DNA of 64,000 bases, from NCBI RefSeq assembly GCF_003955735.1, contig NZ_CP034464.1, positions 372,001 to 436,000 of the forward strand. The letters run 5' to 3'. The stretch is from Undibacterium parvum (GTDB lineage Bacteria > Pseudomonadota > Gammaproteobacteria > Burkholderiales > Burkholderiaceae_D). The position numbers and the translations under genes are program-made. This document shows positions 52,057-60,850 of this stretch, piece by piece. Position 1 is the first letter of the stretch, and each line of letters opens with the position of its first letter. A model generated the notes under the pieces. It saw only the letters and a list, made by a program, of their open reading frames with translations, ran no database searches and had not been told where the DNA came from.

Positions 52057-52401
52057 ATGCCCCATTTCGTTATCGATTGTTCCGCAAGTATTTTAGAGGC
52101 GCACACAGAAGAACACATAATTGAACAAGTTCACATCGTTGCAAACACAACAAAATTATTTGATGAAAACGATATAAAAGTCAGATTACATCCTTACGAG
52201 AAATATCTTGTTGGAAATAAGCGTGAAGACTTCATCCATGTATTTGCCTACGTTTTGGAAGGCAGAACAATTGTTCAAAAGGCGGAATTATCGAAAACAA
52301 TTGTTAGTAAGTTGACCGAGATGTTTCCGCAAATACTTAATATTGCAATAAGCGTCAGCGACTTTGAAAAGGCCACCTATTGCAATAGAAATATGCTTTA
52401 A
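52057..52401 (+). CDS. 5-Carboxymethyl-2-hydroxymuconate isomerase-family protein
   Basis: 114 residues of the CHMI (HpcD) family, a small tautomerase-fold enzyme. The N-terminus MPHFVIDCSASI matches HpcD (Pro at position 2 as catalytic base), and EGRTIVQKAELSKTIVSKL and the C-terminal end match the family outline. HpcD isomerises an intermediate of homoprotocatechuate degradation, but no other hpc gene is here, so the role may differ. The ribosome site is AGGAGAAATA. Spaced 147 bases from the lipocalin-like gene. Confidence 0.8.
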   Translation: MPHFVIDCSASILEAHTEEHIIEQVHIVANTTKLFDENDIKVRLHPYEKYLVGNKREDFIHVFAYVLEGRTIVQKAELSKTIVSKLTEMFPQILNIAISVSDFEKATYCNRNML

Positions 52402-52520
52402 ATCCCGAACTTAGCTAGAACCGGCAGGTTATGACTATTGTGCATGCGGCCCCAACTCCGATCTAATTTTTCTATTGAGCCCGAGGCATCACCATTATTT
52501 TCAAAATCTAGGAACAAATT

Positions 52521-53507
52521 ATGAATCTGCGAACATTTATATTTCAATCTGCTGCTGCGTTGTGTCTGACGATAACGGTGCAGGCGGCGGAAAATTCGAG
52601 TGCCACTACGAACTTATTGACTACGCATATCGTAGCAACACGCGACGGCGATTTGTATTATGAAACTGAAGGCAAAGGGCGGCCGCTGGTGTTGGTTCCT
52701 GGGGGGCCAGGTGGCAGTCGGATCAGCTTTCAACCCTGGTTCTCCAAGATTGCCGATACGCACACTGTTGTCTATTTCGACGCTATCGGGCGCGGGCGTT
52801 CAGCACGTCTTGCAGACCCGACGCGTTATACCGTTGAGCGCGACGTCGATGACATTGAGGTGCTACGCGCGACACTTGGCGTTGACAAAATTTCGCTCTT
52901 CGGCCAAAGCTACGGAGGCATTCCTGCATTACTGTATGCGTTGAAGTATCCGGAGCACGTTGACAAGCTCGTATTATCTTCTGCGATGATTAGTGCTGCA
53001 AGTTTTCAGGCCAACATTGATGCCACTAAAGCGAATCTTCGAACCTATTACCCTGACTCATGGGAGCGCGTAAAAGCCTTGCGGGCGCAAGGGATTAAAT
53101 CGAGCGATGAACGAAGCAGTCGGGAGTTCAGCCGCTTGGCCGCGATGGTGTATTGGCACAATGCAGATTTTTCGGAAAAAATGAAAAAGGCAGAGCCTGC
53201 TGACCGTCTTAGTGCCACGGTATATGCTGCGATGCTTGGTGACGACCCAGATGAAACGGTCGGTGGAACACTCCGGGGTTATGACCCAGGAGCATTTTTA
53301 CCGCACTTGCGTGCACCGATTCTCATCACAAGCGGGCGTTTCGATCGCGTAACAACCCCTGAGATCTCCTATCAAACCTTGCTCCGACTGCCGGTCGGGA
53401 GTACGCAATTGATCACGTTCGAGAAGAGTGGACATCGGCCATGGGTAGAAGAAACGGATAGCTACTTTTCCCGCTTGCACGAATTTCTCGATGGTGCGAC
53501 TCATTGA
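52521..53507 (+). CDS. Exported alpha/beta hydrolase
   Basis: 328-residue alpha/beta-hydrolase fold protein with a signal peptide (MNLRTFIFQSAAALCLTITVQA). The oxyanion-hole motif PGGPGG near residue 62, nucleophile elbow GQSYGG (Ser in GQSYGG), acid Asp in SGRFDRVTTP and catalytic His in EKSGHRPWVEE are visible. The HGGPG-like entry resembles proline iminopeptidases/S33 peptidases, but a general esterase role is as likely. Exported. The downstream lyase gene starts near its stop, so the two are probably co-transcribed. Confidence 0.88.
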   Translation: MNLRTFIFQSAAALCLTITVQAAENSSATTNLLTTHIVATRDGDLYYETEGKGRPLVLVPGGPGGSRISFQPWFSKIADTHTVVYFDAIGRGRSARLADPTRYTVERDVDDIEVLRATLGVDKISLFGQSYGGIPALLYALKYPEHVDKLVLSSAMISAASFQANIDATKANLRTYYPDSWERVKALRAQGIKSSDERSSREFSRLAAMVYWHNADFSEKMKKAEPADRLSATVYAAMLGDDPDETVGGTLRGYDPGAFLPHLRAPILITSGRFDRVTTPEISYQTLLRLPVGSTQLITFEKSGHRPWVEETDSYFSRLHEFLDGATH

Positions 53508-53589
53508 GTTAATGTCGAAGACAAACATCAATCAAACCGGGAAAAAAGTGAATATCAATAAAATAGGAAAAGGAAATTCAGAGAGCTCA

Positions 53590-54387
53590 ATGCAATCAAC
53601 GCCTATGGATGCGCGTTTCCGCGCACTACATCATCAATACCAAGCACTCCTCCTCGCCAACGTCTGGGATGCAGGAAGCGCACGTCTGATTGAGCAGTGC
53701 GGTGCGAGCGCAATCGCCACAACGAGCGCGGGTGTCGCGTGGTCATTAGGATATCAAGATGGTAATCAGCTGCCACTTGATCTGCACGTCGAAGCAATCA
53801 GGCGTATTGCGCGTGTCATACATGTGCCGTTAAGCGTCGATGTCGAAGGTTGCTATGGAAAAACGGGCGCTTACGTGGCGGCGCGATTGATAGATGCAGG
53901 CGCAGTTGGCTTGAATATCGAAGATGGTACGGAAGCGCCAGAAATCTTATGCAAAAAAATTGCTGAAGCACGTGACATGGCGCAACGTATGGGAGTGGAT
54001 CTGTACATTAACGCCCGCACGGATGTCTATGCACGCGCGTTGGTAGCGCCGGATCAACTACGCGCCGAGGTCTTGGCGCGAGCGCATCTATACCGCGAGG
54101 CCGGTGCCGACGGTCTGTTTGTCCTCGGCCTGACAGACCAAGACGATATACGGGCAATCGCCCAAAGCAGTGGCCTTTTATTGAATGTCGTTGCATACCC
54201 TAACTTGCCAGCATTAGAGACCTTAAGTGTACTCGGGGTACGGCGACTATCTGCGGGTTCATTGATGCCTCAGACCAATTGGCAAATTACGCAGCGTCTT
54301 GCCAGTAACTTTTTGAAGGATGGACAGTCTGCCCCATTGCTAGACGGCGCAGCCCCTTATGCTGAAGTCAATGCATCGTATGTGTGA
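53590..54387 (+). CDS. Isocitrate lyase/PEP mutase-family protein
   Basis: Member of the ICL/PEPM superfamily (2-methylisocitrate lyase/oxaloacetate decarboxylase-like), 265 residues from the ATG at 53590. An in-frame ATG at 53512, five bases after the hydrolase stop, is also possible. Motifs: LLLANVWDAGSARLIEQCG, SAGVAWSLGYQDG, PLSVDVEGCYG (metal Asp; family form is usually DxExGYG), GLNIEDGTE and INARTDVYARA. It catalyses C-C or P-C chemistry on a 2-hydroxy or keto acid with Mg; the actual substrate is unknown. Confidence 0.85.
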   Translation: MQSTPMDARFRALHHQYQALLLANVWDAGSARLIEQCGASAIATTSAGVAWSLGYQDGNQLPLDLHVEAIRRIARVIHVPLSVDVEGCYGKTGAYVAARLIDAGAVGLNIEDGTEAPEILCKKIAEARDMAQRMGVDLYINARTDVYARALVAPDQLRAEVLARAHLYREAGADGLFVLGLTDQDDIRAIAQSSGLLLNVVAYPNLPALETLSVLGVRRLSAGSLMPQTNWQITQRLASNFLKDGQSAPLLDGAAPYAEVNASYV

Positions 54388-54603
54388 GTGCGCAAAACTG
54401 AGGGTTAGACGGCACGCGAGAGTGACAAGGCCACACAATCACTATCCCTTGTCCCGCGCAAATTTTTTTCGACATTAAATTTGTTTCGCCATGTCACATT
54501 CGGCACTTGCGATCTTCATCGTGCATCTGCGTTCTAAAATGCAGTGTTACGCCCCCTTGGAACGAAGCGCCGCCAAATCACCGCCACCCCAGATGGTAGT
54601 CCT

Positions 54604-55188
54604 CTAGCGTAAAAACAGGATGGCCAGAGTGAGCAAGATCGCACCCATCGTCAAATTGAAAGCGCGTTGTTTGAATGAATCTTTCAGTAAGTTACGAATC
54701 GACACTCCGAACAATGCCCACATGATGCTACAGGGAGTTCCGATCAATGTTCCAATTGTCGCCACCAGTAACGCCCCATTCAGGGTACTCAAATCGGGGG
54801 GCATAAATACCGATGCAAGGGTAACGGCTTTGACCCAACTCTTGGGATTAAGCGCCTGAAATATAGCCGCCTGTGCGAACGACACTTGCTTCGGGGTGTG
54901 CGCTTCGCCTATCGAAGCGCCGCTGAGTTTATAAGCCAGATACACCAGATATAAAGACCCCGCGATGTGCAGCGCTTGTTGTGCCCTGGGATAAGCGATG
55001 TAGACGCTACCGAGCCCGAAACAGGTGACAATAGTTTGCACAAACACACCAAACTGGATGCCCAGAATAGCGGGCTGAGCGCCGCGGTAGCCAAAATTGG
55101 CACCAGAAGTAGCGAGCATGACATTATTGGGTCCGGGAGTACCTGACATTACGAGGCAATAGCTCATCAAAGGGAGTAATTCTGTCAT
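54604..55188 (-). CDS. LysE-family exporter
   Basis: Inner-membrane amino acid/metabolite exporter (RhtB/LysE family), about 194 residues from the ATG at 55188 (MTELLPLMSYCLVMSGTPGP); the longer frame to 55239 adds a non-conserved N-terminus. Six hydrophobic segments; signature SGTPGPNNVML in the first segment and QALNPKSWVKAV near the middle. It is separated from the following divergent region by 277 bases and is not part of the 56-kb operon. Substrate not deducible. Confidence 0.87.
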   Translation of the reverse strand: MTELLPLMSYCLVMSGTPGPNNVMLATSGANFGYRGAQPAILGIQFGVFVQTIVTCFGLGSVYIAYPRAQQALHIAGSLYLVYLAYKLSGASIGEAHTPKQVSFAQAAIFQALNPKSWVKAVTLASVFMPPDLSTLNGALLVATIGTLIGTPCSIMWALFGVSIRNLLKDSFKQRAFNLTMGAILLTLAILFLR

Positions 55189-55464
55189 TGTATGCAATCG
55201 GTAGGTTGGAAGTGTAAGTAACCTAAAACCAGAGTTCAAAACGAATAGCCAATCGGTTTTTCCAAATGAGGCGAATCGCTTGTCCGGCTGGCACTTTATA
55301 ACGACACCATTCTTGATAATCGCTTATTGAAGCGAACATATTGCGGTTCCTTTTATTAATGCAATTGAATGAATCACTTTGGCTTTTGTGAATATTAATT
55401 TTATAATGGCGCGCACAAACGAAAGTAATTAAGAATCTAGATACCCCAAAAATCTGAGTTTCGT

Positions 55465-56355
55465 TTATACGCCATTAGCAGGCGGCGTTCTGAGCAGGTT
55501 CACTGCCAATCCCGCAACGATGAGCGCCGCTGCGACAAATTCCCAGGTCGGAAAAGACTCACCCAGCCATAGTATTGAGGCGCCGATACCAAACACGGGG
55601 ATCAGCAAGGCAATAGGTACTACTGTTGCTGCGGGATGGCGAGCCAGCAACCATCCCCAAACGGCGAAACCAAAGAGTGAGTTACCCCAGGCCTGCCAGA
55701 TGACGGCGAACCAGGTGGCAGTGCCCGCATGACGCATGGCAGCCAGGTCTGTATCCCAACCATCGATTACGAATGACAATGCAAAAAGGGGTGGAATGGC
55801 AAATGCGCTAGACCAGACAACGTAAGAGAACATGTTTGTGGCCCCGCTTTTTTGGGCTGTCATATTCGCACCAGCCCATGCCAGCGCCGCAGTCAATACA
55901 AGAAACAATCCAAAGCCCGTCACCATACCGTCTGTATGAAAGAAGACGATCGCCAAGCCTACTCCGGAGAGCAGCAGCGCAAGCCATTGAATTGTGCGTA
56001 GCCGCTCTCCATTCATTCGCATCGACAGCGCAATGGTAAAGAACACCTGCATCTGAACCACCAAGGAGGCTATGCCAGGCGAGATGTATCCATTCATGGC
56101 GACATAGAGAAGTCCAATTTGACCGACGCCGATCAATAGTCCATATAGCGCAAGGTTGCCAATGCTGACCGCAGGACGCGGGACGAAGAGCGTCGCAGGC
56201 ATAAAGGCAAGGGAGAAGCGCAGTGCCGCGAGCAGTAGCGGTGGCAGATGCACTAGAGCGACCTTGACGACGACGAAGTTCGTACCCCAGATGGAAACAA
56301 CTGCCAGTGCGAGGAGAAAGTGTCGCATTGAGATGACGTCTAGCTTACTCGTCAT
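55465..56355 (-). CDS. EamA/DMT-family transporter
   Basis: Drug/metabolite transporter with about ten membrane segments in two EamA repeats, 296 residues. The second repeat is plain: MFSYVVWSSAFAIPPLFALSFV and AATVVPIALLIPVFGIGASILWLGESF. Family members export amino acids, purines or drugs. It is the last gene of the ABM-SDR2-LysE-EamA operon and overlaps the LysE gene by four bases (ATGA), a clear sign of translational coupling. With LysE it makes a pair of exporters under the predicted TetR control. Confidence 0.9.
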   Translation of the reverse strand: MTSKLDVISMRHFLLALAVVSIWGTNFVVVKVALVHLPPLLLAALRFSLAFMPATLFVPRPAVSIGNLALYGLLIGVGQIGLLYVAMNGYISPGIASLVVQMQVFFTIALSMRMNGERLRTIQWLALLLSGVGLAIVFFHTDGMVTGFGLFLVLTAALAWAGANMTAQKSGATNMFSYVVWSSAFAIPPLFALSFVIDGWDTDLAAMRHAGTATWFAVIWQAWGNSLFGFAVWGWLLARHPAATVVPIALLIPVFGIGASILWLGESFPTWEFVAAALIVAGLAVNLLRTPPANGV

Positions 56356-56963
56356 TGTTTTGCTGCAGCAAGAATTGTGCCGAAGATGATCAGTGTCACG
56401 CCAGAGGTTCGTCTAATCGCCCGGCCTCCGCGGTCCGACGTGAGCCATACCTTTGCGCGGCTCGAAAAGGTCGCATAGATGCTGTGGATGATGACGACTA
56501 GGAACGCGTAGGTGATAACGAGAGTGGTGAACTGAGTCAAATAGTTCCTCTCCGGATCGATGAACTGCGGGAATACGGAAAGAAAAAAGAAGATTGCTTT
56601 CGGGTTGCTGAGTTGTAGCGACAAGCCCTCGATGAAGCGCTTGCGGAAGCTCGCCTCATGCGCGGGCTCTCCAGTGAGTTTGAACTCGGGGGCTCTCCAA
56701 AGCCGAACACCCAGGTAGACTAGATACGCCGCCCCCATAAACTTGAGCACTGTGAAGGCCAGTACTGACGTGGCGAGCAGTACACCTAGACTTGTGGCTG
56801 AAGTAGCAGCGACGAAAAGCGCTCCGAACGCGATACCTAGAATCCCGCCGATGGTGCCGCGCAGGCCAAAACGAAGCGCGTTAGTGATAGTCATGACGAC
56901 GCCTGGGCCAGGGCTAAGGACGGTCGCCGCGGCCATCGCAAGGAAGAGAAGATACAGGTGCAT
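56352..56963 (-). CDS. LysE-family exporter (in the ABM-SDR2 operon)
   Basis: 203 residues from the ATG at 56963 (MHLYLLFLAMAAATVLSPGPG); an alternative start at 56975 exists. Six hydrophobic segments; SPGPGVVMTITNAL and QLSNPKAIFFFLSVFPQFI are the conserved LysE/RhtB motifs. It starts seven to nineteen bases after the SDR2 stop and its stop overlaps EamA, so it is firmly inside the operon. An exported amino acid or related metabolite is likely. Confidence 0.9.
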   Translation of the reverse strand: MHLYLLFLAMAAATVLSPGPGVVMTITNALRFGLRGTIGGILGIAFGALFVAATSATSLGVLLATSVLAFTVLKFMGAAYLVYLGVRLWRAPEFKLTGEPAHEASFRKRFIEGLSLQLSNPKAIFFFLSVFPQFIDPERNYLTQFTTLVITYAFLVVIIHSIYATFSSRAKVWLTSDRGGRAIRRTSGVTLIIFGTILAAAKQ

Positions 56964-56981
56964 GGTGTTCCTCAAAGTTGC

Positions 56982-57872
56982 TCAGACCATCGATCCGAAT
57001 TCTAGCGTCGTCATCAATTCGTTTTGAATTGTGCTGACCGCCTGGTTCAGGCGTTCAACGCCAAAATCCATACCCGGCGCCATTACGACGGTGCGAAGAG
57101 GGCGGCGATTGTTCTGCTCAATCAGACGCACTATTGCGTCAGCTACATCTTGGGGTTGCGGTGGCTCTGGTGAGTCATACATCTTCTGGAAGCTGGCCTT
57201 CATTGCATCAGGTATCCGGCCCACGGCACCGTAGGCATCCACCGTAGCCTTGTCGTTTGGGGCCGGGCTTCGTGGTAGGAGCTCGGTGCCAAATGCACCG
57301 GGTTCAACGATTACAGAATCGACTCCCGTTCCGCTGAGCTCATAGCGGTACGCTTCTGCTAACGCCTCTAGTGCGAACTTACTTGCGGCATAGGCTCCAA
57401 AGAACGGGAAGACGACCCGACCGGCAAGCGATGTAACGCTGACGATCAACCCTGACCCTTGTGTCCGCATACCTGGCAACACGGCGCGAAACATGCGTGC
57501 CGGGCCAAGAGTGTTGACGTCAAACTGGGTCTGCAATTCGGCTATCGAATACGCTTCAGTAACCCCGATATTCATCACGCCAGCGTTGTTGACGAGAACG
57601 TCAACAACGCCATGGGTGGAAGTAATGTGATCCATGGCAGCGGCCACCGAGTCGTCACTCGTCACGTCGAGCTCGACGACTTGGAGTCTATATCCCCCAC
57701 TTCGTGCGAAAGATTCGAGGTCTGCCTTCTTGGCTAGATTGCGCGTACTAGCGTCACGCATCGTAGCAATAACATCGTGACCATGGGCCGCCAATGACTT
57801 GGCCGTGAGCGCGCCAAAGCCACTGCTTGAGCCTGTAATAACGATCGTCTTGGATTGCTGCATCTGTTTCAT
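56982..57872 (-). CDS. Short-chain dehydrogenase/reductase (SDR2)
   Basis: 296 residues with TGSSSGFGALTAKSLA, NNAGVMNIGVTEAY, SVTSLAGRVV and YAASKFALEALAEAYR (YxxxK), i.e. a complete active site. It is a near copy of SDR1 at 50079: the cores DVTSDDSV, SLAGRVVFPFFGAY, EALAEAYRYELSG and MYDSPEPP recur. The start at 57872 has a ribosome site (AAAGGAAATC). The ABM gene lies 109 bases upstream, LysE 6-18 bases downstream. Oxidises or reduces an unknown hydroxy/keto compound. Confidence 0.93.
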   Translation of the reverse strand: MKQMQQSKTIVITGSSSGFGALTAKSLAAHGHDVIATMRDASTRNLAKKADLESFARSGGYRLQVVELDVTSDDSVAAAMDHITSTHGVVDVLVNNAGVMNIGVTEAYSIAELQTQFDVNTLGPARMFRAVLPGMRTQGSGLIVSVTSLAGRVVFPFFGAYAASKFALEALAEAYRYELSGTGVDSVIVEPGAFGTELLPRSPAPNDKATVDAYGAVGRIPDAMKASFQKMYDSPEPPQPQDVADAIVRLIEQNNRRPLRTVVMAPGMDFGVERLNQAVSTIQNELMTTLEFGSMV

Positions 57873-57981
57873 GATGATTTCCTTTTAACCCAGGGCGGGT
57901 CGATTAAATATTGATGTAGCGAGAAAAACAGCGCGGAATAAGTCCGTGATCTTTCGCGCCATTGCCTTGAGTCGGGACTTA

Positions 57982-58275
57982 TTAAAGTAGCGCTGCTGTT
58001 CCGACGTTTAGCAGAACTTCGGTCAGATCAAGAGCGAAATAAGTCTGTGTATGCGGAGCGGCAAGGTGAGTGGCTAATGCCGACTCGTTATCCCAGCCCT
58101 CCCAAAGAAATAGATGCTGTTTGTCGATTACGTCTTGGTGTAGCATAAACAGCCGGCAACCCGGCTCGGTACGCGTAATTGATGCCAGTTTTAATAAGGC
58201 GGCAAGTGTCTCGTCTACCCGTGTTTCATCTTTTATCCGCAGTTCAGCGGTCATGTAGTAGCCAGAAGCGAACAT
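57982..58275 (-). CDS. Antibiotic biosynthesis monooxygenase (ABM) domain protein
   Basis: 97 residues from the ATG at 58275 (ribosome site AGGAAATC); a longer frame reaches 58359 but has no ribosome site. The ABM ferredoxin-like fold is apparent: YYMTAELRIKDETR, RTEPGCRLFMLHQDVIDKQHLFLWEGWDNESAL and HTQTYFALDLTEV. Members are small quinol-type monooxygenases or dimeric aldol/oxygenase-like enzymes. It opens the SDR2-LysE-EamA operon; the 38-bp TetR site lies about 105 bases upstream. A frameshifted homologue follows SDR1 at 51019. Confidence 0.85.
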   Translation of the reverse strand: MFASGYYMTAELRIKDETRVDETLAALLKLASITRTEPGCRLFMLHQDVIDKQHLFLWEGWDNESALATHLAAPHTQTYFALDLTEVLLNVGTAALL

Positions 58276-58379
58276 TTTTGATTTCCTATAATTTTTAAAG
58301 TAAGCAATTTTGAGTGAGAAGTAAGCCCCCCCTAAAACGTTGGTCGTATCCGATGTCATTGATGCGGCTAGCTCATTAA

Positions 58380-58417
58380 ATAACGACCGTGATTTAAATA
58401 TACATCACGATCGTTAT
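58380..58417. promoter_or_regulatory. TetR operator, site 2 (upstream of the ABM-SDR2 operon)
   Basis: Half-elements ATAACGACCGTGAT and ATCACGATCGTTAT separated by ten bases, 38 bp in all; on the opposite strand it agrees with site 1 in about 33 of 38 positions. Located ~105 bases upstream of the ABM start. Confidence 0.78.
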
Positions 58418-58970
58418 GTGGTCAAGCTAAACTTGAGCTTCGATTTGCTTTCTGGAATAGATTTAATGGGACCTTTGCACGATAAATAGTAGGGCAAGGT
58501 GTTTACCGCCCCTCCCCTTTGAATGGCGAGTCGCGTTGAATTTTGGTTGTGATGTAAAGCGAGTCTGCTAAATTTTTCTTATCTACGTATGCAATTGAAA
58601 GCTGAACTAGTCGATAAAAAATGATGGATACAGACTATATTTTTCGACCCGCGGCAAGTGGCCAGATAAAGTTCAACCGATTGGCACTTAGAATTTTTGC
58701 TATTAATACCTGTCAAGCTATGCATATAGATAAAGTCTTAATCTATTCCTCATTAATATGGACGCAATCTATATTAGCTGTTGATGCTAGAACTAAATTG
58801 TTCCCTGGGTTTGTTTTTGATGAGTACGCGTGGATCAGTAATTTCTGGGGAGCCGGATTGATTTCGAGCTGATATTAATGCAATGCGCGATCTGCCATTA
58901 ATTGACAGTGAAGACTATCTTTAATCGTTCTTCCGTATATACATTATTTTGTAAATATTTATTTCAACAT
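58418..58970. other. Intergenic region with the first 95-bp direct repeat
   Basis: No gene is supported. Contains the repeat at 58626-58720; an 83-codon frame at 58621-58872 runs through it and is not credible. Confidence 0.5.
58626..58720. repeat. ~95-bp direct repeat, copy 1
   Basis: Begins GGATACAGACTATATTTTTC and ends TATTAATACCTGTCAAGCTA; the copy at 62502-62599 has the same beginning, the same GTGGCCAGATA block and the same 30-base ending with only a few changes and short indels. The pair brackets the LysR, GST and DJ-1 genes. Confidence 0.75.
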
Positions 58971-59870
58971 CTAAGGTTTGAGCACTTCAACAAGATAATC
59001 AGAAAACGCACGCACCTTTGCGGTTTGGCGGCGTTGAGATGGACAAACAAGGTATATAGGGAGTGGAGGGACAGGCCAATCGGGTAATAAAATTTGCATT
59101 TCACCAGACTTTATTTCATCCTCAAAATGCCAGATCGGCACGTAGGCAATACCGAGGCCATTTAATGCTGCCGAGCGTACAGCTTCGGAACTGTTGCTTT
59201 GCAATGGGCCATTGACAGTCACAGAAACACTCTCGCCCAGCGCATTGGTAAACGTCCAGGCATTTTTTGTCAGGCGTTCTGTGTAGACAATACAAGCGTG
59301 CATACGCAGCTCATCTGGCGTTTTCGGCACAGCTAAATTATCCGGAAGCGATGCGAGATAACTACGGCTAGCAACTAATACTGCGCGACTTTCGCCGATA
59401 CAACGGGCAATCAAACCGCTGTCGGATAAATGCGCGATACGTACCGCCACGTCAACTCCTTGCTCCACCAGATCGATCACATTGTCGTTGAGTCTTAGGT
59501 CAATTTTTATATTCGGATGGATTTTCAAAAAGTCACGTACGTGAGGCATTAATACCCGCAATCCAAAGGCAACTGGTGCTGCGACACGTAATAAGCCGCG
59601 CAATTGTTGTTCTCCGTGGCGCAAGCGCGCCTCAGCCTCGGCCACCTCAGAGATTAGCCTACGCACCTCTTCAAAATATTGTTCGCCATCTTCAGTTAAG
59701 GTAAGAGATCTTGTGGTTCTGGTTAGTAGCTTGACGCCCAGAGAATTCTCCAGCGCAGCGATCTGTTTACTCACGCTACTTTGACTAGTGTTGCGTTCAC
59801 GCGAGACAGCAGAAAACCCTCCCGTTTCAACCACACGTACAAATGTCTGCATCGCAAAAAGCTTATCCAT
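58971..59870 (-). CDS. LysR-family transcriptional regulator (next to GST)
   Basis: 299 residues, typical LysR: winged HTH (FVRVVETGGFSAVSRERNTSQSSVSKQIAALENSLGVKLLTR) and an effector domain (LRVAAPVAFGLRVLMPHVRDFLKIHPNIKIDLRLND..). It resembles the AaeR/YafC-like group that controls adjacent oxidoreductases. It is divergent from the GST gene with an ATTCCAAATTGGAAT palindrome between them and likely regulates GST. Confidence 0.92.
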   Translation of the reverse strand: MDKLFAMQTFVRVVETGGFSAVSRERNTSQSSVSKQIAALENSLGVKLLTRTTRSLTLTEDGEQYFEEVRRLISEVAEAEARLRHGEQQLRGLLRVAAPVAFGLRVLMPHVRDFLKIHPNIKIDLRLNDNVIDLVEQGVDVAVRIAHLSDSGLIARCIGESRAVLVASRSYLASLPDNLAVPKTPDELRMHACIVYTERLTKNAWTFTNALGESVSVTVNGPLQSNSSEAVRSAALNGLGIAYVPIWHFEDEIKSGEMQILLPDWPVPPLPIYLVCPSQRRQTAKVRAFSDYLVEVLKP

Positions 59871-59894
59871 CGATTCTTTCTTGAACTACCAATC

Positions 59895-59909
59895 ATTCCA
59901 AATTGGAAT
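59895..59909. promoter_or_regulatory. Probable LysR operator (T-N11-A palindrome)
   Basis: Perfect 7-1-7 palindrome ATTCCAA-A-TTGGAAT, which contains the LysR T-N11-A core, 25 bases before the regulator start and ~105 before the GST start. Confidence 0.6.
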
Positions 59910-60015
59910 ATATCTTAGTCAAAATCACTACCTTCCGGAACGATTTTACATCAATTATAGTTCTAGACATCGACGCAACAATCCATCGATCTCAAATAAA
60001 CTTAAGGAAAAAATC

Positions 60016-60711
60016 ATGATCAGGTTTTACTATCACCCATCTCCAAACCCTAGCAAAGTTGCACTTTTTCTCGAGGAAAGTGGGCTAGCTTATCAACTCA
60101 TATTGGTCGATATTCACAAAGGTGAGCAACACACACCAGAGTACTTGGCGATCAATCCAAACGGGAGAACCCCTGCCTTAGTCGATGGTGATGTAACCGT
60201 CTTCGATAGCAATGCAATTTTGCTGTATCTTGCGGAAAAAACTGGTCAATTTTTACCTGCTGCCACACCAGAGGCGCGCGGACAAATGTACTCCTGGCTG
60301 ATGTTGCAAGGCACTGGTCTCGCGCCAATGACAGGTCAATACGCACATTTCCAATTCTTCGCACCGGAGCCTCTTCCTTATGCCCTAAATCGTTTCGAAT
60401 TCGAAGCATGGCGCCATTGGAATTTGATTGACGCGCAATTGGCGAAACAGCGGTATATGTTAGGCGAGGCATATACAATCGTTGACATGGCAATTTGGGG
60501 TTGGGCCAGGGTCATCCCATTCGCGCTAGGTAGTTCTGCATTTGACAAATTACCTCATGTTAAACGCCTGTTCGACGAAATCAACGCACGACCAGCGGCA
60601 CAACGTACGGAAGATTTAAAAAACCAACATTCACACAAGACGGATTTTGATGCGGATACGCTCAAGGCCTTATTTCCGCACAATACCAAACAAGCTGTTT
60701 GCGCGGTATAA
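60016..60711 (+). CDS. Glutathione S-transferase family protein
   Basis: About 231 residues from the ATG at 60016 (ribosome site AAGGA); an open frame extends upstream to 59788 but overlaps the LysR gene. N-terminal thioredoxin-fold domain (MIRFYYHPSPNPSKVALFLEESG, NPNGRTPALVDGDVTVFDSNAILLYLAEKTG) and C-terminal helical domain, like the YfcG/YghU-type GSTs; the NPNGRTPA and DSNAIL motifs bind glutathione. It may detoxify electrophiles or reduce disulfides. Divergent LysR suggests inducible expression. Confidence 0.9.
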   Translation: MIRFYYHPSPNPSKVALFLEESGLAYQLILVDIHKGEQHTPEYLAINPNGRTPALVDGDVTVFDSNAILLYLAEKTGQFLPAATPEARGQMYSWLMLQGTGLAPMTGQYAHFQFFAPEPLPYALNRFEFEAWRHWNLIDAQLAKQRYMLGEAYTIVDMAIWGWARVIPFALGSSAFDKLPHVKRLFDEINARPAAQRTEDLKNQHSHKTDFDADTLKALFPHNTKQAVCAV

Positions 60712-60850
60712 GTAGAAACGCAATCGAAGACAGTCGTGGTTAACACTTGCAACGAGTTTTTCTAAGCTCGACAAGTTCCTGAATCAAACTGGCCGCGATC
60801 GCTTTATAGCGATTCGTGGCCAGATTTTTTCTTATGCTCAATGCATGGAC

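Noticed and set aside
58621..58872. 83-codon plus-strand frame
   Set aside because: Runs through the 95-bp repeat, whose second copy at 62502 is not open in the same way; no ribosome site.
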